From the NCBI GenBank assembly GCA_964627795.1, contig CAZVLF010000008.1, forward strand, positions 35,149 to 99,148: a DNA stretch of 64,000 nt, given 5' to 3'. Of this stretch, positions 7,836-17,560 are shown one piece after another. Every line of letters starts with the position of its first letter. The stretch's first letter is position 1. The stretch comes from CANDYO01 sp964627795 (GTDB taxonomy: Bacteria; Pseudomonadota; Alphaproteobacteria; Rickettsiales; CANDYO01). Made by a program: the position numbers and the translations under genes. The notes below the pieces were generated by a model. That model was not told the DNA's origin. It saw only the letters and a program-made list of their open reading frames with translations, and searched no databases.

Positions 7836-10583
7836 TTACTCCTCTATGCTAATATCAGTAGCAGTATCACTCTCTATAAAATTTTCATCTCCCATATTTT
7901 CATCTTCATCCTCACCAGGAATCTTTTCTACAGAAACAACTGTCTCATTAGCAGCAGTTCTAAATACCACCACTCCTTGAGTTGCTCTTCCTGAAATTCT
8001 AATATCCCTTACTGGGCAACGAATAACTGTTCCTTTATTGGTAATCATTAAAAGATGATCTTCAGCATCAATTGGCATGCTTGCAACCACATTACCATTA
8101 CGTTCAGAAGTAATAATATTTACGACCCCACTTCCTCCTCTATCAGTTATTCTATATTCGTAAGCTGAGCTACGTTTAGCAAAACCATTTTCCGTTACGG
8201 TAAGAATAAATTGTTCATCTTTTGCCATTGCTAAGATTTTTTCTATTGTTAAACTATAATCTTCATTCCCAACAACCTGTTTTGCTTCTTCGATATCCTC
8301 AATTTTTGCTAAAGTTAGCCTTTGTTCAAGAGGTATACGTAAGAAATTATCTCTTTCTTCAGTTAAGAATTTTGCTCCACTTAAGATAGACATTGAAATA
8401 AGCCTATCCCCATCACTTAACCTCATGCCACGAACGCCATCAGAATCACGACTTTTAAATATTCTCACTGCTTCAACTGGGAATCTTACACTTCTACCAT
8501 CTCTTGCAGCAAGCAGAACATGATCTTGAGGGTAGCATAATCTTACTCCAATAATCTTATCATCATCCTGCAATTTCATTGCAATTTTTCCGTTTGATTG
8601 AACTGATTTAAAGTCATCAATACTATTTCTTCTTATTCCACCTTTATCGGTTGCAAACATAATGCATAAATCATTCCAATCCTCCTCATTACCAGGAAGA
8701 AGCATAACTTCATTAATTTTTTCATGCTCCTGAAGAGGGAAAATATTCATTAAAGATCTACCTTTAGCTTGCGCATTAGCAAGAGGAAGCTTATAAACTT
8801 TAAGCTTATATACCTTACCAACTGTAGAAAAGAATAATACGTTATCGTGAGTGTTTGCAGTAAAGATTTTAACAATTAAATCTTCATCTCTAACTGTAAT
8901 GCCTGATTTTCCTTTCCCACCTCTTCTTTGAGCGCGATAAGTTGATAAAGGAGTACGTTTAATATATCCACCCGCAGTTACTGTAACAACCATATCTTCT
9001 TTTGGTATAAGGTCTTCAATATCATGCTCAAACTCACTCATTTCAATTGAAGTTCTTCTCTCTGTGGCAAATTCTTCTTTAACTTCTAAAAATTCTTGCC
9101 TTAAAATAGATAATAATCTTGCTCGTGAACTTAAAATATCCACATAATCTGTTATTTCTTCTCCAAGACTAGCTAATTCATTAGTTAGCTTATCATATTC
9201 AAGGCCTGTTAAGCGTTGCAAACGCATCTCAAGAATTGCTTTTGCTTGTGCTTCAGTGAAATAACATCTTCCATCTTTAATTTCATTTCTAGTATCACCG
9301 ACAATATTAATTAAGCCTTGAACTTCATCAGCCACCCAACTTCTTTCAAGCAATCTTTGTTTTGCAGTATCTGGATCTGGAGAAGTTCTAATGAGAGCAA
9401 TAACTTCATCAATATTTTTAACTGCTATTGATAAGCCAATTAAAATATGAGCTCTATCCTTTGCTTTATTAAGCATAAAGATAGTTCTGCGAGTTACGAC
9501 TTCTTCTCTAAATTTAACAAAAGCCTTAATTACATCTAATAAATTCATTAATTTTGGCTGCCCACGATCAAGCGCAAGCATATTTACACCAAATGATGTT
9601 TGTAAAGGAGTATAAGAATAAAGTTGGTTTAAGATAACATCTGCATAAGCATCTTTTTTAAGTTCAATAACTACCCTAATTCCTTGACGATCAGATTCAT
9701 CTCTTAAATCACTAATACCTTCAATTTTCTTTTCTTTTACTAATTCAGCTATTCTTTCCACAAATTTTGCTTTGTTTACCTGATATGGTAGCTCATCAAT
9801 AATAATCGCCTGTTTTTTATCTTTTGTTTCCTCTTGATGAACTTTACCTCTAATTATAATGGAGCCCCTTCCGGTTAGGAAAGCTGATCTTATTCCTGCT
9901 CTACCTAGAATTATACCACCTGTTGGAAAATCAGGGCCTTGAACAATATCAAATAACTCTTCAGATGTAATATTATGATTATCAAGGTAAGCACAGCAAG
10001 CATCTAACACTTCACCAAGATTATGAGTAGGAATATTAGTTGCCATACCTACAGCAATGCCACCTGCTCCATTCACTAGCAAGTTAGGAAATTTTGCTGG
10101 GAGAACTACTGGTTCTAACTCATTACCATCATAATTGGCTTTAAAATCAACTGTATCTTTATCAATATCATCAAGAATATAATGGGCAAGCTTTGCCATT
10201 CTTGATTCTGTATAACGCATTGCAGCTGGTGAATCACCATCAACTGAGCCAAAGTTACCCTGCCCATCTACTAATGGCTCTCTTAAAGAGAAATCTTGAG
10301 CCATTCTCACTAAAGAATCATAAATTGCTGCATCGCCATGAGGGTGATATTTACCCATCACATCACCAACTATTCTTGCTGATTTACGATAAGGCTTATT
10401 GGAATAACAGCCAGATTCGTTCATTGCATATAATATTCTTCTATGAACTGGCTTTAAACCATCACATACATCAGGAATTGCCCTACTAACAATTACGCTC
10501 ATTGCATAATCTAGATAGGAGCGTTTCATCTCATCTTCAATACTAACTGGCAATAAATTGTGATGTTTAAATGACTCTTCCAA
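7836..10583 (-). CDS. gyrA: DNA gyrase subunit A
   Basis: GyrA cleaves and rejoins DNA in the A2B2 gyrase that introduces negative supercoils. The 915-residue product has the catalytic Tyr motif AAMRYTESRMAKL at about residue 122 and a C-terminal beta-pinwheel with the GyrA box QRRGGKGK. The acidic tail is normal for the family. The start is TTG, supported by GAGGT a few bases upstream. In the quinolone-resistance region the sequence is HPHGDAAIYDS, so residue 85, equivalent to E. coli Ser83, is Ala; the Asp equivalent to Asp87 is kept (Asp89). gyrB is not in the window. Confidence 0.98.
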   Translation of the reverse strand: MEESFKHHNLLPVSIEDEMKRSYLDYAMSVIVSRAIPDVCDGLKPVHRRILYAMNESGCYSNKPYRKSARIVGDVMGKYHPHGDAAIYDSLVRMAQDFSLREPLVDGQGNFGSVDGDSPAAMRYTESRMAKLAHYILDDIDKDTVDFKANYDGNELEPVVLPAKFPNLLVNGAGGIAVGMATNIPTHNLGEVLDACCAYLDNHNITSEELFDIVQGPDFPTGGIILGRAGIRSAFLTGRGSIIIRGKVHQEETKDKKQAIIIDELPYQVNKAKFVERIAELVKEKKIEGISDLRDESDRQGIRVVIELKKDAYADVILNQLYSYTPLQTSFGVNMLALDRGQPKLMNLLDVIKAFVKFREEVVTRRTIFMLNKAKDRAHILIGLSIAVKNIDEVIALIRTSPDPDTAKQRLLERSWVADEVQGLINIVGDTRNEIKDGRCYFTEAQAKAILEMRLQRLTGLEYDKLTNELASLGEEITDYVDILSSRARLLSILRQEFLEVKEEFATERRTSIEMSEFEHDIEDLIPKEDMVVTVTAGGYIKRTPLSTYRAQRRGGKGKSGITVRDEDLIVKIFTANTHDNVLFFSTVGKVYKLKVYKLPLANAQAKGRSLMNIFPLQEHEKINEVMLLPGNEEDWNDLCIMFATDKGGIRRNSIDDFKSVQSNGKIAMKLQDDDKIIGVRLCYPQDHVLLAARDGRSVRFPVEAVRIFKSRDSDGVRGMRLSDGDRLISMSILSGAKFLTEERDNFLRIPLEQRLTLAKIEDIEEAKQVVGNEDYSLTIEKILAMAKDEQFILTVTENGFAKRSSAYEYRITDRGGSGVVNIITSERNGNVVASMPIDAEDHLLMITNKGTVIRCPVRDIRISGRATQGVVVFRTAANETVVSVEKIPGEDEDENMGDENFIESDTATDISIEE

Positions 10584-10709
10584 AATAACCTCAAAACTAG
10601 TAATTAGTTAACCTATAATTAATAGCCTAAACAATAGTTTAAATCAAGATAATTTAACTATTCAACCATTATATAATATAAGGAATTTTTAAAAAAAATA
10701 TTATAGCTT

Positions 10710-11888
10710 CTAAGCCTTCTCTACGCAAAGAGCAACACCCATTCCACCACCTACGCATAAAGTTGCCAATCCTTTATTAGCTTGCCTATTTTTCATTGCA
10801 TGAATTAGCGTAACCAGCACTCTAGCTCCAGAAGCACCTATAGGATGACCTAAAGCTACTGCTCCACCATTAACATTAACTTTTTGCAAATCCCATTCAA
10901 GCTCTTTACTAACAGATATAGCCTGAGCGGCAAAAGCCTCATTAGATTCTATTAAATCAAGATCGTTGATATTCCATCCAGCTTTATGTAAAGCTTTTTT
11001 TACAGCGTAAACTGGCCCTATTCCCATGATACTTGGATCCACTCCGGCATGAGCATGAGACACTATTCTTGCTAGTGGAGTTAAATTATATTTTTTTAAT
11101 GCACTTTCATTCATTAATAGCAAAGCAGCAGCTCCATCATTAATCCCTGAGGAATTACCCGCGGTAACAGTTCCATTTAGATTAAATGCTGGGCGTAGCT
11201 TTGCTAAAGAATCTATAGTTACTGACTTACGAATAAATTCATCATTAACAAAGGCTACTACACCTTCTTTAGTTTTAATTGGGATAGGAACAATTTCTTC
11301 TGTAAATAAACCTGAAGCTTGAGCTAACTCAGCTTTATTATGTGACTTTACTGCAAATTCATCTTGCTCTTGACGAGAAATTGAATATTTCTTAACTAAA
11401 TTTTCAGCAGTAATACCCATAGGATATTTAGCAAAAGCATCTGTTAGCCCATCAAAAGCCATTGTATCAATCATGCTTGCATCACCATATTTGTGAGGTG
11501 ATCTTAAGTGAATCGCATGCGGAGCAAGGCTCATATTTTCTTGCCCTCCTGCAATAACAATTTCACTATCACCATTTATTATTGATTGATAACCTAAAGC
11601 AACAGCTCTTAAACCCGAACCACAAACCTGGCTTACAGTCATTGCTGGAACTTCAAATGGTATTCCACTCGTTACACTAGCTTGTCGAGTAGGATTCTGG
11701 CCCTGAGCAGCAGTTAAAACTTGCCCCATTATAACTTCAGATATTGATGAGGGATCAAGTAAATTTCTTGAAATTATATCTTTAAACAAGTATGAAGAAA
11801 GTGTATGAGCAGGAATTGTTGATAATGAGCCATTTAAATTACCAATTGCGGTTCTCTTGGCATCAACTATATACACATCCTCTTTCAT
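10710..11888 (-). CDS. Acetyl-CoA C-acetyltransferase (thiolase)
   Basis: This 392-residue thiolase condenses two acetyl-CoA to acetoacetyl-CoA, or runs in reverse. The nucleophilic Cys (SQVCGSGLRA, about residue 88), the His of GHPIGASGARV and the second Cys of LCVGGGMGVAL are all present, so it should be active. The length and motifs fit the short-chain biosynthetic type (PhaA/AtoB). No phaB or phaC genes are nearby, so polyhydroxybutyrate or ketone metabolism cannot be assigned. It starts 2 bases after the end of clpX and is probably co-transcribed with it. Confidence 0.93.
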   Translation of the reverse strand: MKEDVYIVDAKRTAIGNLNGSLSTIPAHTLSSYLFKDIISRNLLDPSSISEVIMGQVLTAAQGQNPTRQASVTSGIPFEVPAMTVSQVCGSGLRAVALGYQSIINGDSEIVIAGGQENMSLAPHAIHLRSPHKYGDASMIDTMAFDGLTDAFAKYPMGITAENLVKKYSISRQEQDEFAVKSHNKAELAQASGLFTEEIVPIPIKTKEGVVAFVNDEFIRKSVTIDSLAKLRPAFNLNGTVTAGNSSGINDGAAALLLMNESALKKYNLTPLARIVSHAHAGVDPSIMGIGPVYAVKKALHKAGWNINDLDLIESNEAFAAQAISVSKELEWDLQKVNVNGGAVALGHPIGASGARVLVTLIHAMKNRQANKGLATLCVGGGMGVALCVEKA

Positions 11889-11890
11889 TC

Positions 11891-13183
11891 TTAACTCGCT
11901 TGCTTATTGTTTTTCTTGCTTATAGATTTATTAGATTCAGATTCTTCTTTCCCTTTATAAACTATAATTGGATCTTTTTTTCCGTTTATTACATCAGCAT
12001 CAACTACAATTTCTTCGATATTATTGCTACTTGGAATCTCAAACATCAAATCAAGCAATACAGACTCTAAAATAGATCTTAAACCTCTCGCTCCTGTTTT
12101 CCTCTCAATAGCTTTTTTAGCAATAGCATGAAGGGCATCATCATTAACTTTCAACTTCACTCCTTCCATTTCAAACAACTTCACAAATTGTTTTACTAAA
12201 GCATTCTTAGGCTTGGTTAAGATCTCAATTAATGCACTTTCTTCAAGATCAACTAGGGTTGTAACTATAGGTAAACGCCCTATAAATTCTGGTATTAAAC
12301 CAAATTTTACCAGATCTCCAGGCTCAACTTTATGAAGTATATCGTTAATTTTATCTTCTTTCTTGCTTTTAACATCGGCCTCAAACCCTATCGAACTGCT
12401 AGCTCCTCTTGCGGAGATAATTTTATCAAGCCCTGTAAATGCTCCACCACAAACAAATAATATATTGGTAGTGTCAACCTGGATAAATTCTTGGTTTGGA
12501 TGCTTTCTTCCTCCTTGAGGCGGCACAGAAGCTACCGTACCTTCCATAATTTTTAGTAACGCTTGCTGCACCCCTTCACCTGATACATCTCGTGTTATGG
12601 AAGGATTTTCAGATTTACGAGAAATTTTATCAACTTCATCAATATAAATTATGCCTCTTTCAGCTTTTGCTACGTCATAATCAGCAGCCTGTAACAATCT
12701 TAAAATAATATTCTCAACATCTTCTCCAACATATCCAGCCTCTGTTAAACTGGTTGCATCAGCAACCGTGAAAGGAACATCAAGAATCTTAGCTAAAGTT
12801 TGTGCTAAGAGAGTTTTACCACATCCTGTAGGACCAATAAGAAGAATATTTGATTTAGATATCTCAACATCATTTTTTTTATCTAAATTTCTTAGTCTTT
12901 TATAATGGTTGTAAACTGCAACTGATAGAATTTTTTTAGCCTGATCTTGGCTGATAATATATTCATCAAGAACATCTCTTAATTCTTTAGGCGTAAGGAT
13001 TTTATCATCTTGTGGATTATTAATATTAGTATCTTCATTGATGATATCGGCACATAATTCAATACATTCATTACAAATAAATAATGTAGGGCCAGCAATA
13101 AGCTTCTTTACTTTATGTTGACTTTTTCCACAAAAAGAACAATGAAGCTCTTCTTTATTCTTAACTATATCTTTGCCTGACAT
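11891..13183 (-). CDS. clpX: ATP-dependent Clp protease ATPase subunit ClpX
   Basis: ClpX is the AAA+ unfoldase that feeds substrates to ClpP. The 430-residue protein has the N-terminal C4 zinc finger (CSFCGK at 20-25 and CNEC near 37-40), Walker A GPTGCGKTLLAQ, Walker B IIYIDEVDKI, the pore loop with GYVG and the IGF loop region (SSSIGFEADV). All motifs are intact. clpP, usually directly upstream, is absent here: the next gene upstream is the glycosyltransferase-like gene, 117 bases away. Confidence 0.97.
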   Translation of the reverse strand: MSGKDIVKNKEELHCSFCGKSQHKVKKLIAGPTLFICNECIELCADIINEDTNINNPQDDKILTPKELRDVLDEYIISQDQAKKILSVAVYNHYKRLRNLDKKNDVEISKSNILLIGPTGCGKTLLAQTLAKILDVPFTVADATSLTEAGYVGEDVENIILRLLQAADYDVAKAERGIIYIDEVDKISRKSENPSITRDVSGEGVQQALLKIMEGTVASVPPQGGRKHPNQEFIQVDTTNILFVCGGAFTGLDKIISARGASSSIGFEADVKSKKEDKINDILHKVEPGDLVKFGLIPEFIGRLPIVTTLVDLEESALIEILTKPKNALVKQFVKLFEMEGVKLKVNDDALHAIAKKAIERKTGARGLRSILESVLLDLMFEIPSSNNIEEIVVDADVINGKKDPIIVYKGKEESESNKSISKKNNKQAS

Positions 13184-13300
13184 ATAACCACCCTCATCAG
13201 CTTGAATTTAGTTCTTTAAAATATCACAAGTGCCAGAAAATAAAAAGTTTTTTTTAAATTAAAATCTTCTACTAAAAAGTAACTTTTTTAGCAACCAAGC

Positions 13301-14467
13301 CTATTTATCTTCATCTTCTAAAATTTTTTCGTGCATATGAGCTAAATTAAGCAAAACTGATTCTAAAGCAAAATTTTCTAGAAATATTTCGTGAGCTTTT
13401 CGGGTCTTTTTTTTGACCTTATCAGGATTATCCCTAATCCATTCCAAATGTCTTTGAAGTTGAGACAGTATTCTTCCAGAAGAAGCATCAACATCTATAT
13501 ATAAAAAACTATCACCAAAATTAGACACTATAAAAGGATGTCTATCACTAATCCCTATTGCTCCAGCAGCAGCAGTTTCAAACACTCTTCCCGTTGGAAC
13601 CCCGCTTTCAAGGCTTATCCTAGTGTGAAGTAGCAGATTTATTCCATGTTCTTGTAAAATCTCCTTAATTATAGATTTACTATTTGTTGGAGGGTCTCTA
13701 TAAGCATTTTCTACTATTGGGTATAATCTTGACTTTACTCCATAAAATACAGCCAAATTAGAATTAGCTAAAGATTTAAATAACTTATAATATTTTTGGG
13801 TTCGTCTATCAGCATCCCACAAACCTGCCATATAAACCATCTTTCTTGGCTCTAATTCCTTATATTCCGTTAAAGGAACTGAAGCATAACCTTGAAAACC
13901 ATAAAATTTCTTTCCCAGTGATTCCATATAGCGTTTAAACAAGCTAATATGAGGGGAGGAAATTATAAAACCGCTAAGAGATTTTAATTCAGGATATCTT
14001 AACTCATTAAACAGAGGATAAAGGCTTAAAAAACCTCCAAAATAATCTTGAGTAGGCTGAGAAACAAGGGCATATACCTTATAATCACTATAATTTGGTT
14101 TAAGTCCTAATTTTATATCCCATTTAGCAGAAAAAATAAAATCAGGATTTATTTCTCTAATTTTTTCCTCATTTCCTTCTATAGATTCAAGCTTAAATGT
14201 CTGCCAACCTAAATTCTCTGATGCTCTAATGAATCTATTACTTACTTCTCTATCAGTAATATTTTCAGCAGAAGGAATTATAATAATTACCTTATAACTA
14301 TCTTTTATAGGTACAAATTGATATTCTTTAAGCCAATTATAGCGTGCATCATGCCATTCATAAATTTTAAACATGGATTCTTTTATTCCAAAAGCAAGAA
14401 GGATATAAAGGCAAAATGAAATTGCTAATGTGACAATAATTCCTATAATTACTTTAAAAAAACTCAT
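13301..14467 (-). CDS. Membrane-anchored CgeB-like glycosyltransferase, copy 1
   Basis: The 388-residue protein begins with a single transmembrane helix (about residues 5-27). A likely GT-B-type domain follows. Its C-terminal half has PTGRVFETAAAGAIGISDRHPF near residue 290, resembling the nucleotide-sugar-binding region of CgeB/glycosyl-transferase-1-like proteins, where a Glu sits in 'R-x-F-E'. It ends in a helical FALESVLLNLAHMHEKIL tail. A full-length paralogue of exactly the same size lies at 28.9-30.1 kb. Neither is in a polysaccharide cluster. The substrate is unknown. The start has no obvious competitor, and the gene stands between tRNA-Leu and clpX on the minus strand. Confidence 0.75.
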   Translation of the reverse strand: MSFFKVIIGIIVTLAISFCLYILLAFGIKESMFKIYEWHDARYNWLKEYQFVPIKDSYKVIIIIPSAENITDREVSNRFIRASENLGWQTFKLESIEGNEEKIREINPDFIFSAKWDIKLGLKPNYSDYKVYALVSQPTQDYFGGFLSLYPLFNELRYPELKSLSGFIISSPHISLFKRYMESLGKKFYGFQGYASVPLTEYKELEPRKMVYMAGLWDADRRTQKYYKLFKSLANSNLAVFYGVKSRLYPIVENAYRDPPTNSKSIIKEILQEHGINLLLHTRISLESGVPTGRVFETAAAGAIGISDRHPFIVSNFGDSFLYIDVDASSGRILSQLQRHLEWIRDNPDKVKKKTRKAHEIFLENFALESVLLNLAHMHEKILEDEDK

Positions 14468-14515
14468 TTATCTAACTCACTTTCAAAAATTTTATCAATT
14501 TAATAAAAAAACTTC

Positions 14516-14544
14516 TTGCTTAAAATGATTTGTCGATGTAAAAC
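14516..14544 (+). promoter_or_regulatory. Possible promoter of tRNA-Leu
   Basis: TTGCTT (14516-14521) and TAAAAC (14539-14544) are separated by 17 bases and lie 20 bases before the tRNA. The match to the sigma-70 consensus is partial. Confidence 0.35.
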
Positions 14545-14564
14545 AATGTAACCATTTATTTAGT

Positions 14565-14650
14565 GCCCGCATGATGGAATGGTAGACATAACGGACTTAA
14601 AATCCGTGGGGCTTTAGCCCTTGCCAGTTCAAGTCTGGCTGCGGGTACCA
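14565..14650 (+). tRNA. tRNA-Leu (UAA)
   Basis: The cloverleaf has acceptor stem GCCCGCA/TGCGGGT, anticodon loop CTTAAAA (anticodon TAA), a long class II variable arm (TGGGGCTTTAGCCCT region), a canonical T-loop TTCAAGT, and an encoded CCA. It is convergent with radC, whose stop lies only a few bases beyond. Confidence 0.96.
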
Positions 14651-14653
14651 TTC

Positions 14654-15325
14654 TCATAATAATCCTCCTTCCTTAAAACTAAAGAAACTTTTATCACTAA
14701 CAATTATATGGTCATGTATTTTTATATTAAAAGATGACATTAAAATTGCTATATCTTGAGTAACTTTAATATCAGCTTTCGAAGGTTTAGTTTCTCCACC
14801 TGGATGGTTATGAGCAAGAATTATTGCTGAGGCATTCAAAAACAAAGCCCTCTTGGCAATCTCTCTTGGGTAAACATTAATCTCATTAACCGTACCATAA
14901 TCAAAAATATCTTCTTCTATTAACTCATTCTGGTTATTTAGGTAAAATATAATAAACATCTCTTTTTTTGAGTGACCAATAATTGATCTACAATAATTTA
15001 AAAGGCTATTCCAAGAGGTTAAAATTGGTTTTTTCCTAATTTCATCTTTTAACAATCTTGCCGCGCCCTCAACCATAAGTCTAAAGCAAGCTACTACAGA
15101 CTTCCCAATACCAGGAATAGATAATAAAGACTCTGCTTCAGCTGTAATCACTTTAGCAAAGCTTCCGTATTTTGCCAGCAAAGATTTAGCCAGAGGCTTG
15201 GTATCTTTTCTTGGAATAACAAGACAAAGCAATAATTCAAGAATTTCATAGTCCTGCATAGCCCCAAATTTAGAATTAAGAAGCCTTTCTCTAATTCTTT
15301 CTCTATGCCCTATATTATTATCCAT
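14654..15325 (-). CDS. radC: RadC family JAB1/MPN metalloprotein
   Basis: RadC proteins have a helix-hairpin-helix start and a C-terminal JAMM metal site. Here the helix-hairpin-helix is in LLSIPGIGKSVVACF, and the JAMM motif HNHPGGETKPSKAD (H-x-H-x10-D) is complete. I start it at the ATG at 15325 (MDNNIGHRER, 223 residues), which has AGAGA upstream and clears the end of tolB; a longer frame from 15355 would overlap tolB. The name comes from an old E. coli assignment to DNA repair that is not supported; the true role is unclear. It is the last gene of the tol operon. Confidence 0.92.
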   Translation of the reverse strand: MDNNIGHRERIRERLLNSKFGAMQDYEILELLLCLVIPRKDTKPLAKSLLAKYGSFAKVITAEAESLLSIPGIGKSVVACFRLMVEGAARLLKDEIRKKPILTSWNSLLNYCRSIIGHSKKEMFIIFYLNNQNELIEEDIFDYGTVNEINVYPREIAKRALFLNASAIILAHNHPGGETKPSKADIKVTQDIAILMSSFNIKIHDHIIVSDKSFFSFKEGGLL

Positions 15326-15333
15326 TAAAATCT

Positions 15334-16644
15334 CTAGTTTAAAGAAGAAGACCAACTTGGATCTGAAGCATCTGTTGTAAGTTTAAGCGTTCTTTCAAAA
15401 TGCCCTGTTATATCAATGGTACATAAATATGATTTAGCTGCCATTAAAGAACCACGATAAGGCTCACCTCTAGTATAAATAATAACCCTACCATTAGGAG
15501 ACCAAGCCGGACTTTCAACCAAATATCCTTGAGTTAACATCCTTTCTCCTGAACCATCCGGACGAATAACTCCAATATAAAACGTACCCTGAACTTTTTT
15601 AGTAAAAGCAATATAATCCCCTCTTGGAGACCAAATTGGGGTAAAATAACTACCTTTATTAAAAGTTATTCTTTCTTGGTTACTTCCATCTCTATCCATA
15701 ACATATAATTGAGGAGAACCGCTTCTATCCGAAACAAAAGCTATTTTTTGTCCATCTGGAGAAAAATAAGGGCTAGTATTAATATATGGTCCTTTTGTTA
15801 ATTGCTTAGGTGATTTAGCAGAAATATCCATTAAGTACACATCACTACTTCCATCATGAGAATAAGAAATTGCAACTTCTTTCCCATCCGGTGAAAATCT
15901 TGGTGCAAAAGTCATTTCTTTAAAACGGCCAAAAACATGGTCGCTTCCAGAGTTTAAATTTCTTAAATGAACTCTTGGCTTATTATTTGCATAAGATAAA
16001 TATAATGCTTTATGATTATCCGGCGAAAAACGAGGGGTAAGAACCAAATCTTTACCATCACTTAAATAACGTAAATTAGCACCATCTTGATCCATAATAG
16101 CAAGTTTCTTTATTCTTTTTTTTGCAGGCCCTGATGCTGCAATAAATAAAATCTTAGTATCAAAGTAACCTTCTTCTCCAGTTATACGCTTATAAACATC
16201 ATCAGCAATTTTATGAGCTATTCTTCTCCATTGAGTATCTTTGCCTTTATATATACTTCCTTTAAGAGATGTTTCACTATAGGGATCCCATAACTGATAT
16301 TCCACTTTTAAGCTATTGCCAATTTTAAATACTTCTCCAACAATCATGGCTGATGCCTTGATCTGCCTCCAGGCAGAAAACTTAGGTCGATGATTCACAT
16401 TATGAATAGGCTCAATATAGGCAGAATCATTAATTATTCTAAACAAACCTGTACCTTGCAAATCATTATTTAGAACTTCAGTTATCTCTTTTCCTATTTC
16501 CCTTTCAAGAGAGCTTATTCCACCAAATTTTATGCTTGCAATTGGCATAGGCTCAATATTTCCACTAGTAATATCTATTCTTTCAATTGCAAATACTTTA
16601 ATTGAAAATAATAATATAAAAATATAAGTAAAAAATCTTCTCAT
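15334..16644 (-). CDS. tolB: Tol-Pal system periplasmic protein TolB
   Basis: TolB is the periplasmic beta-propeller linking TolA and Pal during outer-membrane constriction. The 436-residue precursor starts with a signal peptide (MRRFFTYIFILLFSIKVFA). An N-terminal domain follows, then WD40-like PD40 repeats with recurring FSPDG-type motifs (FSPDNHK, FSPDGKE, FSPDGQK, WSPNGR). It directly follows tolA with 1 base between. Pal, usually next, is not here; radC follows instead. Confidence 0.96.
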   Translation of the reverse strand: MRRFFTYIFILLFSIKVFAIERIDITSGNIEPMPIASIKFGGISSLEREIGKEITEVLNNDLQGTGLFRIINDSAYIEPIHNVNHRPKFSAWRQIKASAMIVGEVFKIGNSLKVEYQLWDPYSETSLKGSIYKGKDTQWRRIAHKIADDVYKRITGEEGYFDTKILFIAASGPAKKRIKKLAIMDQDGANLRYLSDGKDLVLTPRFSPDNHKALYLSYANNKPRVHLRNLNSGSDHVFGRFKEMTFAPRFSPDGKEVAISYSHDGSSDVYLMDISAKSPKQLTKGPYINTSPYFSPDGQKIAFVSDRSGSPQLYVMDRDGSNQERITFNKGSYFTPIWSPRGDYIAFTKKVQGTFYIGVIRPDGSGERMLTQGYLVESPAWSPNGRVIIYTRGEPYRGSLMAAKSYLCTIDITGHFERTLKLTTDASDPSWSSSLN

Positions 16645-16645
16645 A

Positions 16646-17554
16646 CTAATCTCCTAAAATGTCACTTGGATTGAAATTTAACTCCAACTCTTTCCATGAA
16701 TTATATTGGTTTGCTGGTAATCCTTGCAAAGGGCTTGCTTTATAAACAGCACGAACTGCAGCATCTGCTGCAACTTTATATAATTCATCACTATTATATC
16801 TACCACTATCTAAAACTTTTACATTAGCAACTGCCCCATCTTCTTTAAAAGAAATTCTCAAAAGCACTTGCAATTTAGCTGCATCTCTGTTTCCAGCAGG
16901 AGGATTCCAGCATTGCTCTATTTGGTGCCTTATGGCATCTTTAATACTAAGAGACAAAGGCCTGTCAGTATTAAATGGGCCTTTGCTTGTTTTCTCTGCC
17001 ACCTCATAATCAGTTTTATCTTTCGATTCTTCAGCCTGTAAGTTTTTTAAAATTTTGTCAATCTCGCTTACTTTAGGTTTAGGATTTTTTTTCTTTTTAT
17101 CATCCTTCTTATCAACTTTTTCATGATTTTTCTTATTTGGTGTTTGCTTTTCTTTATTATCTTTTTTCTTCTCTTCTTTTTTTAATTTATCATGCACGAC
17201 TTCTTTTTTTAAATCAGGCTTATTTTCTGGCTTCACTTCAGGCTTCACAGGTTCTGGTTTTGGCTGTTCTTTTGATTTTTTATCTTCCTTCTCTAAAACT
17301 GGCTCACTTTTTGTTGCTTCTTTTTTCTCTTCTAACTTTTCTTCAATTTTTTTAGTTTTTTGCTTATTTTCAATATTAGTGTTTTTAGTAATAGGTAATA
17401 AATCAACAGCTATTATAACTGGAGGTGAAGGATTTCTGCTACATTGAGGAAAATTAATTAAAAGCAACATAAAAAGAAAGAGATGCATAAAAGCTGACAA
17501 GCTCACTCCTAAATGACGCCCTAAAACAGCTATAATTTTCAGCACTCTTTCCAT
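16646..17554 (-). CDS. tolA: TolA-like envelope-spanning protein
   Basis: TolA spans the periplasm and transmits inner-membrane energy to TolB/Pal. This 302-residue protein has one N-terminal transmembrane helix (about residues 16-35), a long Lys/Glu/Pro-rich central region (about 55-180), and a C-terminal TolA/TonB-like domain with IRHQIEQCWNPPAGNRDAAK near residue 208. The context (tolR upstream, tolB downstream) makes TolA more likely than TonB. The central rod is shorter than in E. coli, as is common in alphaproteobacteria. Confidence 0.92.
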   Translation of the reverse strand: MERVLKIIAVLGRHLGVSLSAFMHLFLFMLLLINFPQCSRNPSPPVIIAVDLLPITKNTNIENKQKTKKIEEKLEEKKEATKSEPVLEKEDKKSKEQPKPEPVKPEVKPENKPDLKKEVVHDKLKKEEKKKDNKEKQTPNKKNHEKVDKKDDKKKKNPKPKVSEIDKILKNLQAEESKDKTDYEVAEKTSKGPFNTDRPLSLSIKDAIRHQIEQCWNPPAGNRDAAKLQVLLRISFKEDGAVANVKVLDSGRYNSDELYKVAADAAVRAVYKASPLQGLPANQYNSWKELELNFNPSDILGD

Positions 17555-17560
17555 AATTAA

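Noticed and set aside
14654..15355. Longer radC start at 15355
   Set aside because: It would overlap tolB by 22 bases and adds a non-conserved leader; the ATG at 15325 matches the family's start.
17137..17355. Plus-strand ORF with a membrane-like translation inside tolA
   Set aside because: It is the antisense of tolA's Lys/Glu-rich region, which always reads as Phe/Leu-rich; no independent support.
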